Assembly (NCBI GenBank): GCA_003551325.1
Contig: PUMK01000262.1
Coordinates: 1-8,133, forward strand
Direction of reading: 5' to 3'
DNA length: 8,133 nucleotides
DNA from: Candidatus Acetothermia bacterium
GTDB taxonomy: Bacteria; Bipolaricaulota; Bipolaricaulia; Bipolaricaulales; Bipolaricaulaceae
Both the position numbers and the translations under genes were made by a program. Shown in pieces: positions 1 to 6,389 of the stretch. The notes below the pieces were generated by a model, which ran no database searches, was not told the origin of the DNA, and was given only the letters and a program-made list of their open reading frames with translations. Every line of letters begins with the position of its first letter. The first letter of the stretch is position 1.

Positions 1-974
1 ACGATGCAGCCCGGGGACAGTAGAGCGTTCACCGCGGTACCTGTACAGCCGGGCGCTTCGTGAACGGTCTTGGCCGCAGGCCAGGGAGCGTAGTAGGTGT
101 GGATGGGCCAGCTGAGGTCATACAGGTTGAACTGCGGCAGTACCGAGACCAAGTCCATATGGGCTTCCCAGTAGGCGTCCAGCGTACCCACATCACGCCA
201 GTACGGCGTGGTGTTGCGGTTCCCCTGGTCGAACGGGAACGCCAGTACACGCTGGTGCCCCACCATGCGGTTGATGATGTCGCGGCCGAAATCGTGGCTT
301 GAGGAGGGCGACGCGGCATCCTCCAAAAGGCACGCACGCAACACCTCAGGCTGGAACACGTAGATACCCATGGACGCCAGGCAGGTCTGCGGATCATCCG
401 GCGCGGGTGATGGATGGGATGGCTTCTCCTCAAAGCTCTGGACCTCGCCTTCGGCGTTCGTGGCCAGTACGCCCAGCTCACCCGCCGCTTCGCCCAGCGG
501 GACACGGAGTACCCCCACCGTCAGGTCAGCCTTGCGTTCGTGGTGAAAAGCGACCATGGGACGGTAGTCCATCTTGTACACGTGATCGCCTGCCAGAATG
601 AGGATCGCATCGGGGGGCGTCTGCACGACCGACAGGCGTTCCACCGAGTACCAGTTCTGATGAATGGCATCGGCCGTCCCCTCATACCAACGATCGGCAA
701 CACGTTGTTGCGGCGAGAGGGGCGTGATGAACTCCCCCACAGCGGGACTGAACACCCCCCATCCCATGGCGATGTGGCGCTCGAGGGAGAGCGACTTGTA
801 CTGCGTGAGTACGTAGATCTGCCGGAGTCCGGAGTGCAAGCAGTTGCTCAGCGTGAAGTCGATGATGCGGTAGATGCCGCCAAAGGGAACCGCAGGCTTC
901 GCGCGGTCGCGGGTCAAGGGTTGCAACCGCGCCCCACGCCCCCCGGCCAGCACGAACGTCAACACAGTTTCCAT
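1..974 (-). CDS. glgC: Glucose-1-phosphate adenylyltransferase (ADP-glucose pyrophosphorylase), 3' end cut by window edge
   Basis: This enzyme makes ADP-glucose and pyrophosphate from ATP and glucose-1-phosphate, the committed step of bacterial glycogen synthesis in the cytoplasm. The 324 codons visible are open to the left edge. They cover the whole nucleotidyltransferase domain: AGGRGARLQPLT at residues 10-21 (nucleotide-binding loop), RAKPAVPFGG at 24-33, GTADAIHQN at 99-107, AGDHVYKMDY at 128-137 (Asp130 matches the catalytic Asp142 of E. coli GlgC), FEEKP at 181-185 (Lys184 matches the sugar-phosphate-binding Lys195) and ASMGIYVF at 200-207, then YWRDVGTLDAYW. Full-length GlgC is about 420-430 residues, so roughly 100 residues, the C-terminal left-handed beta-helix, lie outside the window. 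The ATG at 974 is preceded by GGGAG about 5 nt upstream. It follows the beta-helix gene by 72 bp on the same strand. Family assignment is very secure; allosteric specificity cannot be read here. Confidence 0.96.
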   Translation of the reverse strand, partial: METVLTFVLAGGRGARLQPLTRDRAKPAVPFGGIYRIIDFTLSNCLHSGLRQIYVLTQYKSLSLERHIAMGWGVFSPAVGEFITPLSPQQRVADRWYEGTADAIHQNWYSVERLSVVQTPPDAILILAGDHVYKMDYRPMVAFHHERKADLTVGVLRVPLGEAAGELGVLATNAEGEVQSFEEKPSHPSPAPDDPQTCLASMGIYVFQPEVLRACLLEDAASPSSSHDFGRDIINRMVGHQRVLAFPFDQGNRNTTPYWRDVGTLDAYWEAHMDLVSVLPQFNLYDLSWPIHTYYAPWPAAKTVHEAPGCTGTAVNALLSPGCI

Positions 975-1046
975 GCTCTCCCAGTCTACTGCCCCGGAGT
1001 GCTGGAGACTAGAACGGCGAGTGGCGGGTCACACAACCACCTCCGC

Positions 1047-2006
1047 TCAGCGGTTCCAGTTGAGCTCACCGCCAGCATCGGTCATCAGGAACGCAAGAAC
1101 AGCAGGGCACACCGCTCCCCCACTGTCCACCGCTGCTGCACGAGGACCCATGATTACGTTGCCCGCACCGACAATGTGGCCGAAGAACCCCTCGTCGGTG
1201 TCGGCACACGGCTGTGTGTACACTCCCACCCCATAGCGACCGTTGCCGACGATCCGGTTCTCGGTTGCTATAAGCTGAGCGGCGTCCCTGAGCACAAGTC
1301 CCCCATTGGTGTTGGTGGCGATGATCGTCCGCCTGACCGCTGCCCTCGCCACTCCCCAGAGCACAACGCCCTCGGCGTTGTTCGCAACAATGCTGTCCAC
1401 AATTCTGGCGTGTGCCAGCCCCCAGAGCCAGACACCGTCGAATCGATTGCCCCACACTAGCGATCGTTCCACCTCAACTCGGGAATACTGAAGAGCAACA
1501 ATCCCTGTTCCATTGCGAACGATGCGCGATGACGTGACCGACGCTTCCGTCGAACCTCCGAACCATGCTCCCCCTTCGTTCTCGACCAGCAGGCACGCCT
1601 CTACCTTGATGCGCGCTCTTCCTTCTCCGAGGATGCCTACCCCTTGCTCCCCCCAACCTCCGCCGATCGCCAGATGCCCCACGTAGATCTCCGCCCCTTC
1701 CTCATCCGAGCTGATACGGATTACCGGGACGCCTGCTTCTTCGGCACGCAGTACCGTGTGTCCGGCCCCTTGGCCCTGGAGCCGCACGGGCTTCGTGATG
1801 GTCAGGTGTTCGGTCCATACACCCGCTCCCAGGCACACCACCCCTCCCTCCGGCGCTCCGTCCAGGGCTGCCTGAATCGACGTTCCCGGATCCACGTGCA
1901 CCACGCAGGATTCGCGGTGTATGGCAAGAGGATTGGCAACGATAGGCTCCCCAAGGCCGATGATCACCAAGCACAACACAACCAAGCTTCGCCGAATCGG
2001 CTTCAT
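1047..2006 (-). CDS. Exported right-handed parallel beta-helix repeat protein (NosD/pectin-lyase-like fold)
   Basis: A 319-residue protein with an N-terminal signal peptide: basic MKPIRR, a hydrophobic core at residues 7-18 and a likely cleavage after IVA (residue 24). Next comes the typical start of this fold, VDPGTSIQAALDGAPEGG (38-55), then GVWTEHLTITKPVRLQG (62-78). From about residue 95 to 265 there are short turns of the kind 'I-V-x-N-x-x-G-I/V', for example SRIVRNGTGIV, DSIVANNAEGVVLWG and ENRIVGNGRYGVGV, which stack as a right-handed beta-helix. Related proteins are carbohydrate-active or surface proteins, but I see no obvious catalytic residues, so the substrate is unknown. The start was moved to the ATG at 2006 because GGGAGG lies 4 nt upstream; an in-frame TTG at 2018 overlaps that site. 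It lies 95 bp after the isomerase-like gene and 72 bp before glgC, so co-transcription is possible. Confidence 0.85.
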   Translation of the reverse strand: MKPIRRSLVVLCLVIIGLGEPIVANPLAIHRESCVVHVDPGTSIQAALDGAPEGGVVCLGAGVWTEHLTITKPVRLQGQGAGHTVLRAEEAGVPVIRISSDEEGAEIYVGHLAIGGGWGEQGVGILGEGRARIKVEACLLVENEGGAWFGGSTEASVTSSRIVRNGTGIVALQYSRVEVERSLVWGNRFDGVWLWGLAHARIVDSIVANNAEGVVLWGVARAAVRRTIIATNTNGGLVLRDAAQLIATENRIVGNGRYGVGVYTQPCADTDEGFFGHIVGAGNVIMGPRAAAVDSGGAVCPAVLAFLMTDAGGELNWNR

Positions 2007-2101
2007 CCAGCCTCCCAAAGCTCAGGATAGCACGTCATCCGCCTGCCACCCATTCTGGATACATTAGGCCCTGTGCACCCTCGGATCGCAAGGAAGACCG
2101 T

Positions 2102-3301
2102 CTACGCCAGGAACAACTCGTGGAAGGCATTGAGCACAGCGCTGTGACGCCCCGGGATCAACACGTGATGATTCCCCAAGGGCGCTGCAAGGAGTCGCTC
2201 GGTAGCAGCCGGGGACATCGCGAAGACCACCTGCGTACGGCACAGGTCATCTCTTCCTGGGCTCTCCGGGGCTACCGCTCCCTCCGCGAAGAAACCCTGG
2301 TCGAGGCGGCTCCCGCCAAACCGAGCCAACGTATACGGTCCCGGTTCCAACTGACCTTCAATCGCCACACCCAGGCCCGACTCAAAATGGGTACGCAACC
2401 GGTGTTCACGCGTCAGGGACAGGGGAACCGTGCAATGCGCCATGACGCCCCGTCCGGTTGCGGGCTCAATGTCGGCGGGGTTAGCGAGGAACCCGGGCTT
2501 TCCCGAAAGCTCCTCGGCAGCAATGAGGGCCAGCAAGGCAGGCAGGTCACCCTCGCACCCTGCGGGGATCCCCCGGTCAGCGAGCGCTGCCAGGGCCCAA
2601 CACGCGGTGACTCCTTCTGAAAGTAACGCGAAGCAGGAAACCGAGATCGCAGAGAGCGATCGCTCTGCGATGAGTGCCTCCAGTGCTGCAAGCACCCGTG
2701 CGGCAGCCGCTCGGCCAAGCTCATCGAGTCCGAGCCCCTCTCCCCGGGGAACCCCGGAGGCGCATGCTGGCAGGCGCGCGAGCACTTCCCTGAGGGGGAG
2801 TTCCGATACGCGGAGTCCGAGCTTTGCTTCGACGACGCCAATATCCAGACCGCTGGCCACCAGCCAAGGAGCTGAACCGCCGATCAACCCCACGTGGTGG
2901 CGACGGAAGGCATGCGCAAGATCCCGCACTCGAAGCAACTGTGCCAACTGCTCGCCAGAGCCCTTGCTCAGGTGAACAAGCCTCACCTTACGGGCGCGTG
3001 CCTGCAGCGCTGCCACCGTCTCCATGGCGGCGGGAAGAGCGTTGCGGCCGCCATGGGAGACGACCAAGAGCGGTCCGTCAAGACCATCGGCCATTGATAG
3101 CGCGGCGGCCTCCGTGCCTCCGGTGAGAAGCAGCAACGCCGGAAGGGACACCCCGTCAAGCTCGGCGGGGTCGACCGGGGTGATCTCCACAGCAAGGTCC
3201 TCCCTGGCCATGCGCACGACACGCTCCACGATCTCCTTTTCGGACTGCCCGTCGAGTCGGGCGGACAACACCACCGCTTGCAAGGTTCGGCCCTCAACCA
3301 T
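2102..3301 (-). CDS. L-fucose/L-arabinose isomerase-fold protein, substrate unknown
   Basis: A 399-residue predicted cytoplasmic protein of the FucI/AraA-like family. Family landmarks in order: LTGGTE at 59-64, SHGGRNALPAAMET near 82-95, VGLIGGSAPWL near 137-147, CEGD at 249-252, GKPGFLANPADI at 267-278, AHCTVPLSLT at 288-297, THFESGLGVAI at 304-314, FGGSRLDQGFFAEG near 328-342 and the C-terminal GNHHVLIPGRHS at 376-387. In E. coli FucI one Glu, one Asp and one His bind the metal. Here Glu250 and a His of GNHH look like two of them, but the position expected for the Asp appears to be Asn274, so true ketol-isomerase activity is uncertain. The reading frame is open 68 codons further upstream, but only the tandem ATGs at 3304/3301 have a good site: AAGGAG lies 5 nt before the ATG at 3301. 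The gene may act on a sugar linked to the neighbouring glgC and exported proteins, which is inference only. Confidence 0.8.
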   Translation of the reverse strand: MVEGRTLQAVVLSARLDGQSEKEIVERVVRMAREDLAVEITPVDPAELDGVSLPALLLLTGGTEAAALSMADGLDGPLLVVSHGGRNALPAAMETVAALQARARKVRLVHLSKGSGEQLAQLLRVRDLAHAFRRHHVGLIGGSAPWLVASGLDIGVVEAKLGLRVSELPLREVLARLPACASGVPRGEGLGLDELGRAAAARVLAALEALIAERSLSAISVSCFALLSEGVTACWALAALADRGIPAGCEGDLPALLALIAAEELSGKPGFLANPADIEPATGRGVMAHCTVPLSLTREHRLRTHFESGLGVAIEGQLEPGPYTLARFGGSRLDQGFFAEGAVAPESPGRDDLCRTQVVFAMSPAATERLLAAPLGNHHVLIPGRHSAVLNAFHELFLA

Positions 3302-3541
3302 CATCGCTCCTTCCGTCCTCAAAGGCGCCCCCGACTTCATCACGTATCGTGCCATCCCGGGGAAGTTCGAGCCAACACCCGGTGCCATCGCACTCAGCGG
3401 CTTCCTGAGCAGGCGCAGCGACAGAACGCCTGCACGCGTCGGACGAGGGGCCTGTGTTCCGGATCCGGAAGACAAGACCGGTCGCCTCCCGCCCCCAGAG
3501 GGCAACGGAAGACGGCCGGTCGCTCATCCGCTCAAAGCTTC
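3302..3541. other. Intergenic region with palindromes, between propeller and isomerase-like genes
   Basis: A 240-bp gap in the minus-strand gene row. It holds a 22-bp near-perfect palindrome (3453-3474), a GACCGGTC palindrome at 3476-3483 and a second GGCCGGTC copy near the 3542 gene end. A 77-codon minus-strand reading frame (3527-3294) starts 14 nt after the propeller stop and overlaps the isomerase start by 8 nt. That spacing would suit an operon, but I see no convincing ribosome site, no recognisable domain and low-complexity composition, so I do not call it a gene. There is no clear U-tracted terminator for the upstream gene. Confidence 0.5.
3453..3474. promoter_or_regulatory. 22-bp near-perfect palindrome, candidate operator
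   Basis: The core TTCCGGATCCGGAA (3457-3470) is a perfect 14-bp palindrome. It extends outward as TGT-G and G-ACA, so 20 of 22 positions are self-complementary, with a single mismatched pair at 3456/3471. It lies about 150 bp upstream of the isomerase-like start, in the longest gap of the minus-strand gene row. No T-run follows on either strand, so a dimeric repressor or activator site is more likely than a terminator. Which protein would bind is unknown. Confidence 0.4.
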
Positions 3542-5131
3542 TTAGGAAACCATGATTTGGACAATCCTCGTGACTCCGGCCGCAACTTCCACATCACCCT
3601 GCCAACGAAGGTTCGCTCCCATGTAGAGTTGTAGCGTGTGCGTGCCGGCTGGCAGGCTTAACGTCAGCGGCGTCACCCCTCTGTGGATGCCGTTGATGTG
3701 GACGGCCAGCCCCGATGGACTGGAGTTGATCTGCAATGTACCCTGCCCGCCGCTCGGCGCCGTGCCACCCGCCTGGACGTTGATGGTGCGCGTCACGCCG
3801 GAGATGACGACCTCGTCGCTCGACCAGACGGGGACGAAGCCGAACATCAACAACTGCACCGAGTGCACACCTGCAGGGAGCGTGACCGAGAGCGGCGTCA
3901 AGCCACGCAGCACGCCATCAACCATCACGTGGAGCCCGACAGGGTTCGAGTTGATCTGCAACGTGCCCGTCCCCACCGGGGGCGGCCCCAGGACGGGCGC
4001 GATCGACAGGCGGCCCACGTAGTTGCCGCGCTCGGCAGTGAACCAAACGTCCTCGTCATCGAGCGCCATGAACACGGGGTGTACGTTCGTTCCCAGGGGG
4101 TACAGAACGATCGCATTGCGCATGGGGCTGAGGTACCCGACAGCGTTGGCCGCCCGGTCGGTGAACCAGATGTCGCCCACCCTATCCCTGACGAGGTCGA
4201 AGGGTTGGCTCCCTCCGGGAATCCGCCAGAAGCGCACGTCCCCTGTCGCGGGGTCGAGCGTGCCGATCGCCGGGCGGCTGGTGTCGGTGAACCACACCGA
4301 GCCGTCGGGACCCGTGGTGACGCCCAGCGGCCGGGTACCGAAGGGAAGCCCATAGTAGAGGGCCGTGTTGCTGTCAGGGTCAAGCGAGATCAACAGCTCG
4401 TTGTCCTGGGTGAACCACACGCGCCCATCAGGGCCCACGGCAACGCGATGGACGATCGCGGGTCCACCCGGCCCCTCCCATTCCGTAAACGGAGCCGATA
4501 TCGAGGGCACCAAGAGGGCGATAGGGGGCGGGAGCATGGGGTTGCCGGGATGGAGTTCCGGGATCACTGGCGTCACGATGCCGACGATCTGGGTCGAGGA
4601 AGGCGACACCTGCGTCGGCTGCGTCATGATGAGCGGGAGTGTCACCAGGATCTGCGCCGGAGCGAACCGTGCGATCTTCCCGCCGTTACGTTCGACCAGC
4701 CACAGGTTGACCTGTCCCGGGCCCGTTGGGGCCGCCACGAGCGCCTGCGGCGTCGCCCCCGGCGTGGGCAAGCTCCACCGGTTGCTGCCCCCAGTGAACA
4801 CCATCGTCTCCAGCGCGTTGGCCTGGGCAAGGGTGTAGTAGAGTGACCCCGTCGGACCGACAACCAGCCCGAACGGGCCACCGGTCACCGACCGCTCGCG
4901 GATCTCGTTGGCGAAAGGGTCGAGCTGGCCGATCTTGTTGCCGTTGAACTGAGCGAAGTACACTTTTCCGTCTGGACCGAGCCCGATTCCGTAGGGAAGG
5001 GCGTTGTCCGTCGGGATGGACCAACGGGTGAGATCGACCGTCTGCCCTTGAACCACGGGGAACATCATCAACAGAAGGGCAAGCGGCAGACCGACGCAGC
5101 GAAATGCCGACCTAACGACAGACCTGTGCAT
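3542..5131 (-). CDS. Secreted Vgb/NHL-type beta-propeller with two C-terminal PEGA domains
   Basis: A 529-residue exported protein. A signal peptide covers about residues 1-29 (Arg-rich start, core VGLPLALLLMMFPVV, likely cleavage VQG|Q). A beta-propeller follows to about 377, with seven repeat units carrying the 'P-x-x-x-G-P-D-G-x-V-W-F-T' pattern: LPYGIGLGPDGKVYFA, PFGLVVGPTGSLYYT, PQALVAAP, HRVAVGPDGRVWFT, PLGVTTGPDGSVWFTD, PFDLVRDRVGDIWFTD and PVFMALDDEDVWFT. This resembles virginiamycin B lyase, but lyase activity should not be assumed. A Pro-rich insertion of about 60 residues (157-215) interrupts the propeller after the third unit. Two PEGA domains (389-453 and 464-529) end the protein, both starting GTLQINS and carrying LPAG near the middle. 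The 14-base stretch GAGTTGATCTGCAA recurs exactly 225 bp apart (3723-3736, 3948-3961), marking a domain duplication. The start at 5131 has an ideal AAGGAGG 5 nt upstream; an ATG 10 codons further up lacks this. Confidence 0.85.
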   Translation of the reverse strand: MHRSVVRSAFRCVGLPLALLLMMFPVVQGQTVDLTRWSIPTDNALPYGIGLGPDGKVYFAQFNGNKIGQLDPFANEIRERSVTGGPFGLVVGPTGSLYYTLAQANALETMVFTGGSNRWSLPTPGATPQALVAAPTGPGQVNLWLVERNGGKIARFAPAQILVTLPLIMTQPTQVSPSSTQIVGIVTPVIPELHPGNPMLPPPIALLVPSISAPFTEWEGPGGPAIVHRVAVGPDGRVWFTQDNELLISLDPDSNTALYYGLPFGTRPLGVTTGPDGSVWFTDTSRPAIGTLDPATGDVRFWRIPGGSQPFDLVRDRVGDIWFTDRAANAVGYLSPMRNAIVLYPLGTNVHPVFMALDDEDVWFTAERGNYVGRLSIAPVLGPPPVGTGTLQINSNPVGLHVMVDGVLRGLTPLSVTLPAGVHSVQLLMFGFVPVWSSDEVVISGVTRTINVQAGGTAPSGGQGTLQINSSPSGLAVHINGIHRGVTPLTLSLPAGTHTLQLYMGANLRWQGDVEVAAGVTRIVQIMVS

Positions 5132-5159
5132 CACTGCCTCCTTGAGTGCGTTGCAAGCC

Positions 5160-5189
5160 ATCCTATGCCTGAGGGTGCGCTCGATGCAA
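5160..5189 (-). promoter_or_regulatory. Candidate sigma-70 promoter for the propeller-PEGA gene
   Basis: Reading the minus strand, TTGCAT (5189-5184) is followed after 18 bp by TAGGAT (5165-5160). Each hexamer matches 4 of 6 consensus bases. The expected start of transcription, near 5153, would leave a short leader containing the AAGGAGG ribosome site. Matches this weak occur by chance, so confidence is low. Confidence 0.3.
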
Positions 5190-5285
5190 GGACCACACCA
5201 CCCCGCGCGGCTCCTCCGTGGTACAAGCGACAGCGCGCAGTCTTCTTTCGTTGAGCCACCGAAGAGGTTACACTTGCTGAGTCCA

Positions 5286-5291
5286 TATGAT
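5286..5291 (+). promoter_or_regulatory. Candidate -10 box for the HTH-MEDS regulator
   Basis: TATGAT matches the sigma-70 -10 consensus at 5 of 6 positions and sits about 50 bp before the chosen start at 5342. No good -35 hexamer is present 16-18 bp upstream, so this promoter, if real, may need an activator or autoregulation. The hexamer overlaps a CATATG palindrome. Confidence 0.25.
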
Positions 5292-5303
5292 CTTTCATGG
5301 CAT

Positions 5304-5327
5304 GCGTCGCTGAACAGCGGTTGACGC
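5304..5327 (+). other. Leader hairpin just before the regulator's ribosome site
   Basis: GCGTC (5304-5308) pairs with GACGC (5323-5327), and GCT/AGC inside closes a GAAC loop, with a 4-nt bulge on the 3' side. The stem ends directly before GGAAAGG (5328-5334), the putative ribosome site for the ATG at 5342. It could tune translation or be an operator half-site arrangement. It is short and may be chance. Confidence 0.2.
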
Positions 5328-5341
5328 GGAAAGGTTGCAGG

Positions 5342-6211
5342 ATGACGTTCGGCCGTTGGGTTCGTAACGTGCGCAGTTGTCTGGGACTAACACAGGATGA
5401 ACTGGCGCGCGTACTCAACATCCATTGGACTACATTGTCCCGTTGGGAACGTGACAGAGCCCTGCCCAGTCTGAACCAGATCATGAAGCTGGCCCGTTGC
5501 TACCTCGCACACGCACTGGATGTCGAGGTCTGGACGGCTTCGCCGTCCAGACTCCCTCTCGACACACCGGGCAGGTGCGCGTATTTTGGCGAGGCAGCCT
5601 CGCCTACGCTGGCGGCGTACGTACAGTGTGCCCTGAACCGTAACGAGAAGGTCATGGTCGTGCACGATCCACACCTACCCCTTCGGGAGGCTCTGCAGAA
5701 GCTGACGACCGGGGTGCATGATTGGGAAGATGCAGTGCGGAGCGGCCAGCTTGTGGGTTTCCCTCTCAACGACGCGCTCACGCTGGACCCAACGCACGGA
5801 GATCCGTTATCGGTGTTCGCCAGGATCGTAGAGCTCGACCGCACAACAGCATGGGACGGATTCGCAGGGATCACCTGGCTCACCGACTCAAGACCTGCCC
5901 TTCGAAACCAGGATTCACTAGAAGCGCTCCTCTTCCTGGAACGGGCATTGGACATGGTGTACGCCACACGCACTCAAGAGCGCACCCTGGGCCTGTACCC
6001 TTCTGACGTACTCCACTGCCCCGGCGGTCCACATCTTCTGTCGCTGCAGCCGAGCGTTCTCGTCGCACACGGTATGGTCAAGAACCCTTTCTACGGCGAC
6101 CCCCAATTGGCCTTCGCGGCCCAGCTTCTGGAGGTGGCCGCGTGCGGTCATTCCACGTTCGGCAACCGTCTGACGCACCACCACGGGACGCGTCTGGCTG
6201 AGGCCCTCTGA
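5342..6211 (+). CDS. HTH (Xre) - MEDS domain transcriptional regulator, DcmR-type
   Basis: A 289-residue predicted cytoplasmic one-component regulator. Residues 2-55 are a Cro/C1-type helix-turn-helix: [25 protein letters not shown], then recognition helix [20 protein letters not shown]. Residues about 78-255 fit the MEDS domain (methanogen/methylotroph, DcmR sensory), known from the dichloromethane repressor DcmR and proposed to sense small hydrocarbon derivatives. Matching stretches are [14 protein letters not shown] (81-94), [17 protein letters not shown] (124-140), [14 protein letters not shown] (169-182), [12 protein letters not shown] (193-204), LGLYPSDVL (216-224) and [18 protein letters not shown] (235-252). 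The ligand is unknown. The ATG at 5342 is chosen because GGAAAGG lies 7 nt upstream; an in-frame ATG at 5297 has no site. It is divergent from the propeller gene and 178 bp upstream of, and co-directional with, the sigma gene. The linker DNA is unusually rich in hairpins. Confidence 0.82.
   Translation: MTFGRWVRNVRSCLGLTQDELARVLNIHWTTLSRWERDRALPSLNQIMKLARCYLAHALDVEVWTASPSRLPLDTPGRCAYFGEAASPTLAAYVQCALNRNEKVMVVHDPHLPLREALQKLTTGVHDWEDAVRSGQLVGFPLNDALTLDPTHGDPLSVFARIVELDRTTAWDGFAGITWLTDSRPALRNQDSLEALLFLERALDMVYATRTQERTLGLYPSDVLHCPGGPHLLSLQPSVLVAHGMVKNPFYGDPQLAFAAQLLEVAACGHSTFGNRLTHHHGTRLAEAL
5530..5550. repeat. Perfect 9-bp inverted repeat with 3-nt loop inside the regulator gene
   Basis: CTGGACGGC (5530-5538), loop TTC, then GCCGTCCAG (5542-5550) form a perfect GC-rich stem. 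It encodes residues around VWTASPSR, immediately after the HTH and before the MEDS domain, where protein sequence constraint should be low. It could act in mRNA structure, be a binding site, or be the relic of a small palindromic insertion. Confidence 0.6.
5588..5619. repeat. Two further adjacent inverted repeats at the start of the MEDS coding region
   Basis: GGCGAGGC (5588-5595), a single A, then GCCTCGCC (5597-5604) is a perfect 8-bp inverted repeat (7 bp with a 3-nt loop when folded). Directly after it, TACGC (5605-5609) pairs with GCGTA (5615-5619) across a 5-nt loop. Together with the repeat at 5530-5550 this gives three stem-loops in 90 bp. Confidence 0.5.
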
Positions 6212-6250
6212 CCAACGCAGCCGCTCCCGACTCCCCAACGTCACCTCATC

Positions 6251-6264
6251 GACGGTCGCCCGTC
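6251..6264 (+). terminator. Weak hairpin after the HTH-MEDS gene
   Basis: GACGG-TCGC-CCGTC forms a 5-bp stem with a 4-nt loop, 40 bp past the regulator stop. The following bases ATTGGTCCTT contain no real U-tract. It could attenuate read-through into the sigma gene rather than terminate it; a chance hairpin is equally likely. Confidence 0.15.
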
Positions 6265-6389
6265 ATTGGTCCTTGCTCGAACAACGCGAACACTTCCTGT
6301 TGTACGAGGGACTCGACCCGTGCGGTTCACCGCGGGACCGCCGAGTTCGAAGCGGCTGTTCGCAGCAGCGTGCATGTGTGGGAGGCGAA

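Noticed and set aside
414..1460. Plus-strand frame of 348 codons across glgC and the beta-helix gene.
   Set aside because: It spans two well-supported minus-strand genes and their gap, with shadow-like composition.
3302..3505. N-terminal extension of 68 residues on the isomerase-like protein.
   Set aside because: The extension is Arg/Gly/Pro-rich with no family match, while AAGGAG sits just before the tandem ATGs at 3304/3301, where the family homology begins.
3294..3527. 77-codon minus-strand frame filling the gap between the propeller and isomerase-like genes, with operon-like spacing and an 8-nt overlap.
   Set aside because: It has no convincing ribosome site or recognisable domain and poor composition, and it overlaps the palindrome that looks regulatory. 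A homologue search showing conservation would revive it.
3476..3535. GACCGG...CCGGTC inverted repeat after the propeller gene as a terminator.
   Set aside because: The loop would exceed 30 nt and no T-run follows on the minus strand.
3683..4846. Long plus-strand frame of 387 codons opposite the propeller gene.
   Set aside because: It is rich in Arg, His and Asp with no domain pattern, as expected for the antisense of a GC-rich gene. The minus strand encodes clear propeller and PEGA repeats with a signal peptide and ribosome site.
3542..5131. Calling the propeller a streptogramin (virginiamycin B) lyase and so a resistance gene.
   Set aside because: The match is to the general propeller repeat. 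The catalytic residues cannot be confirmed, and the insertion plus PEGA domains point to a structural or binding role.
6270..6375. A GTTCGAA stretch flanked by partly pairing bases, resembling a tRNA T-arm.
   Set aside because: The stem is only 4 of 5 bp, and no D-arm, anticodon arm or acceptor stem can be formed around it.
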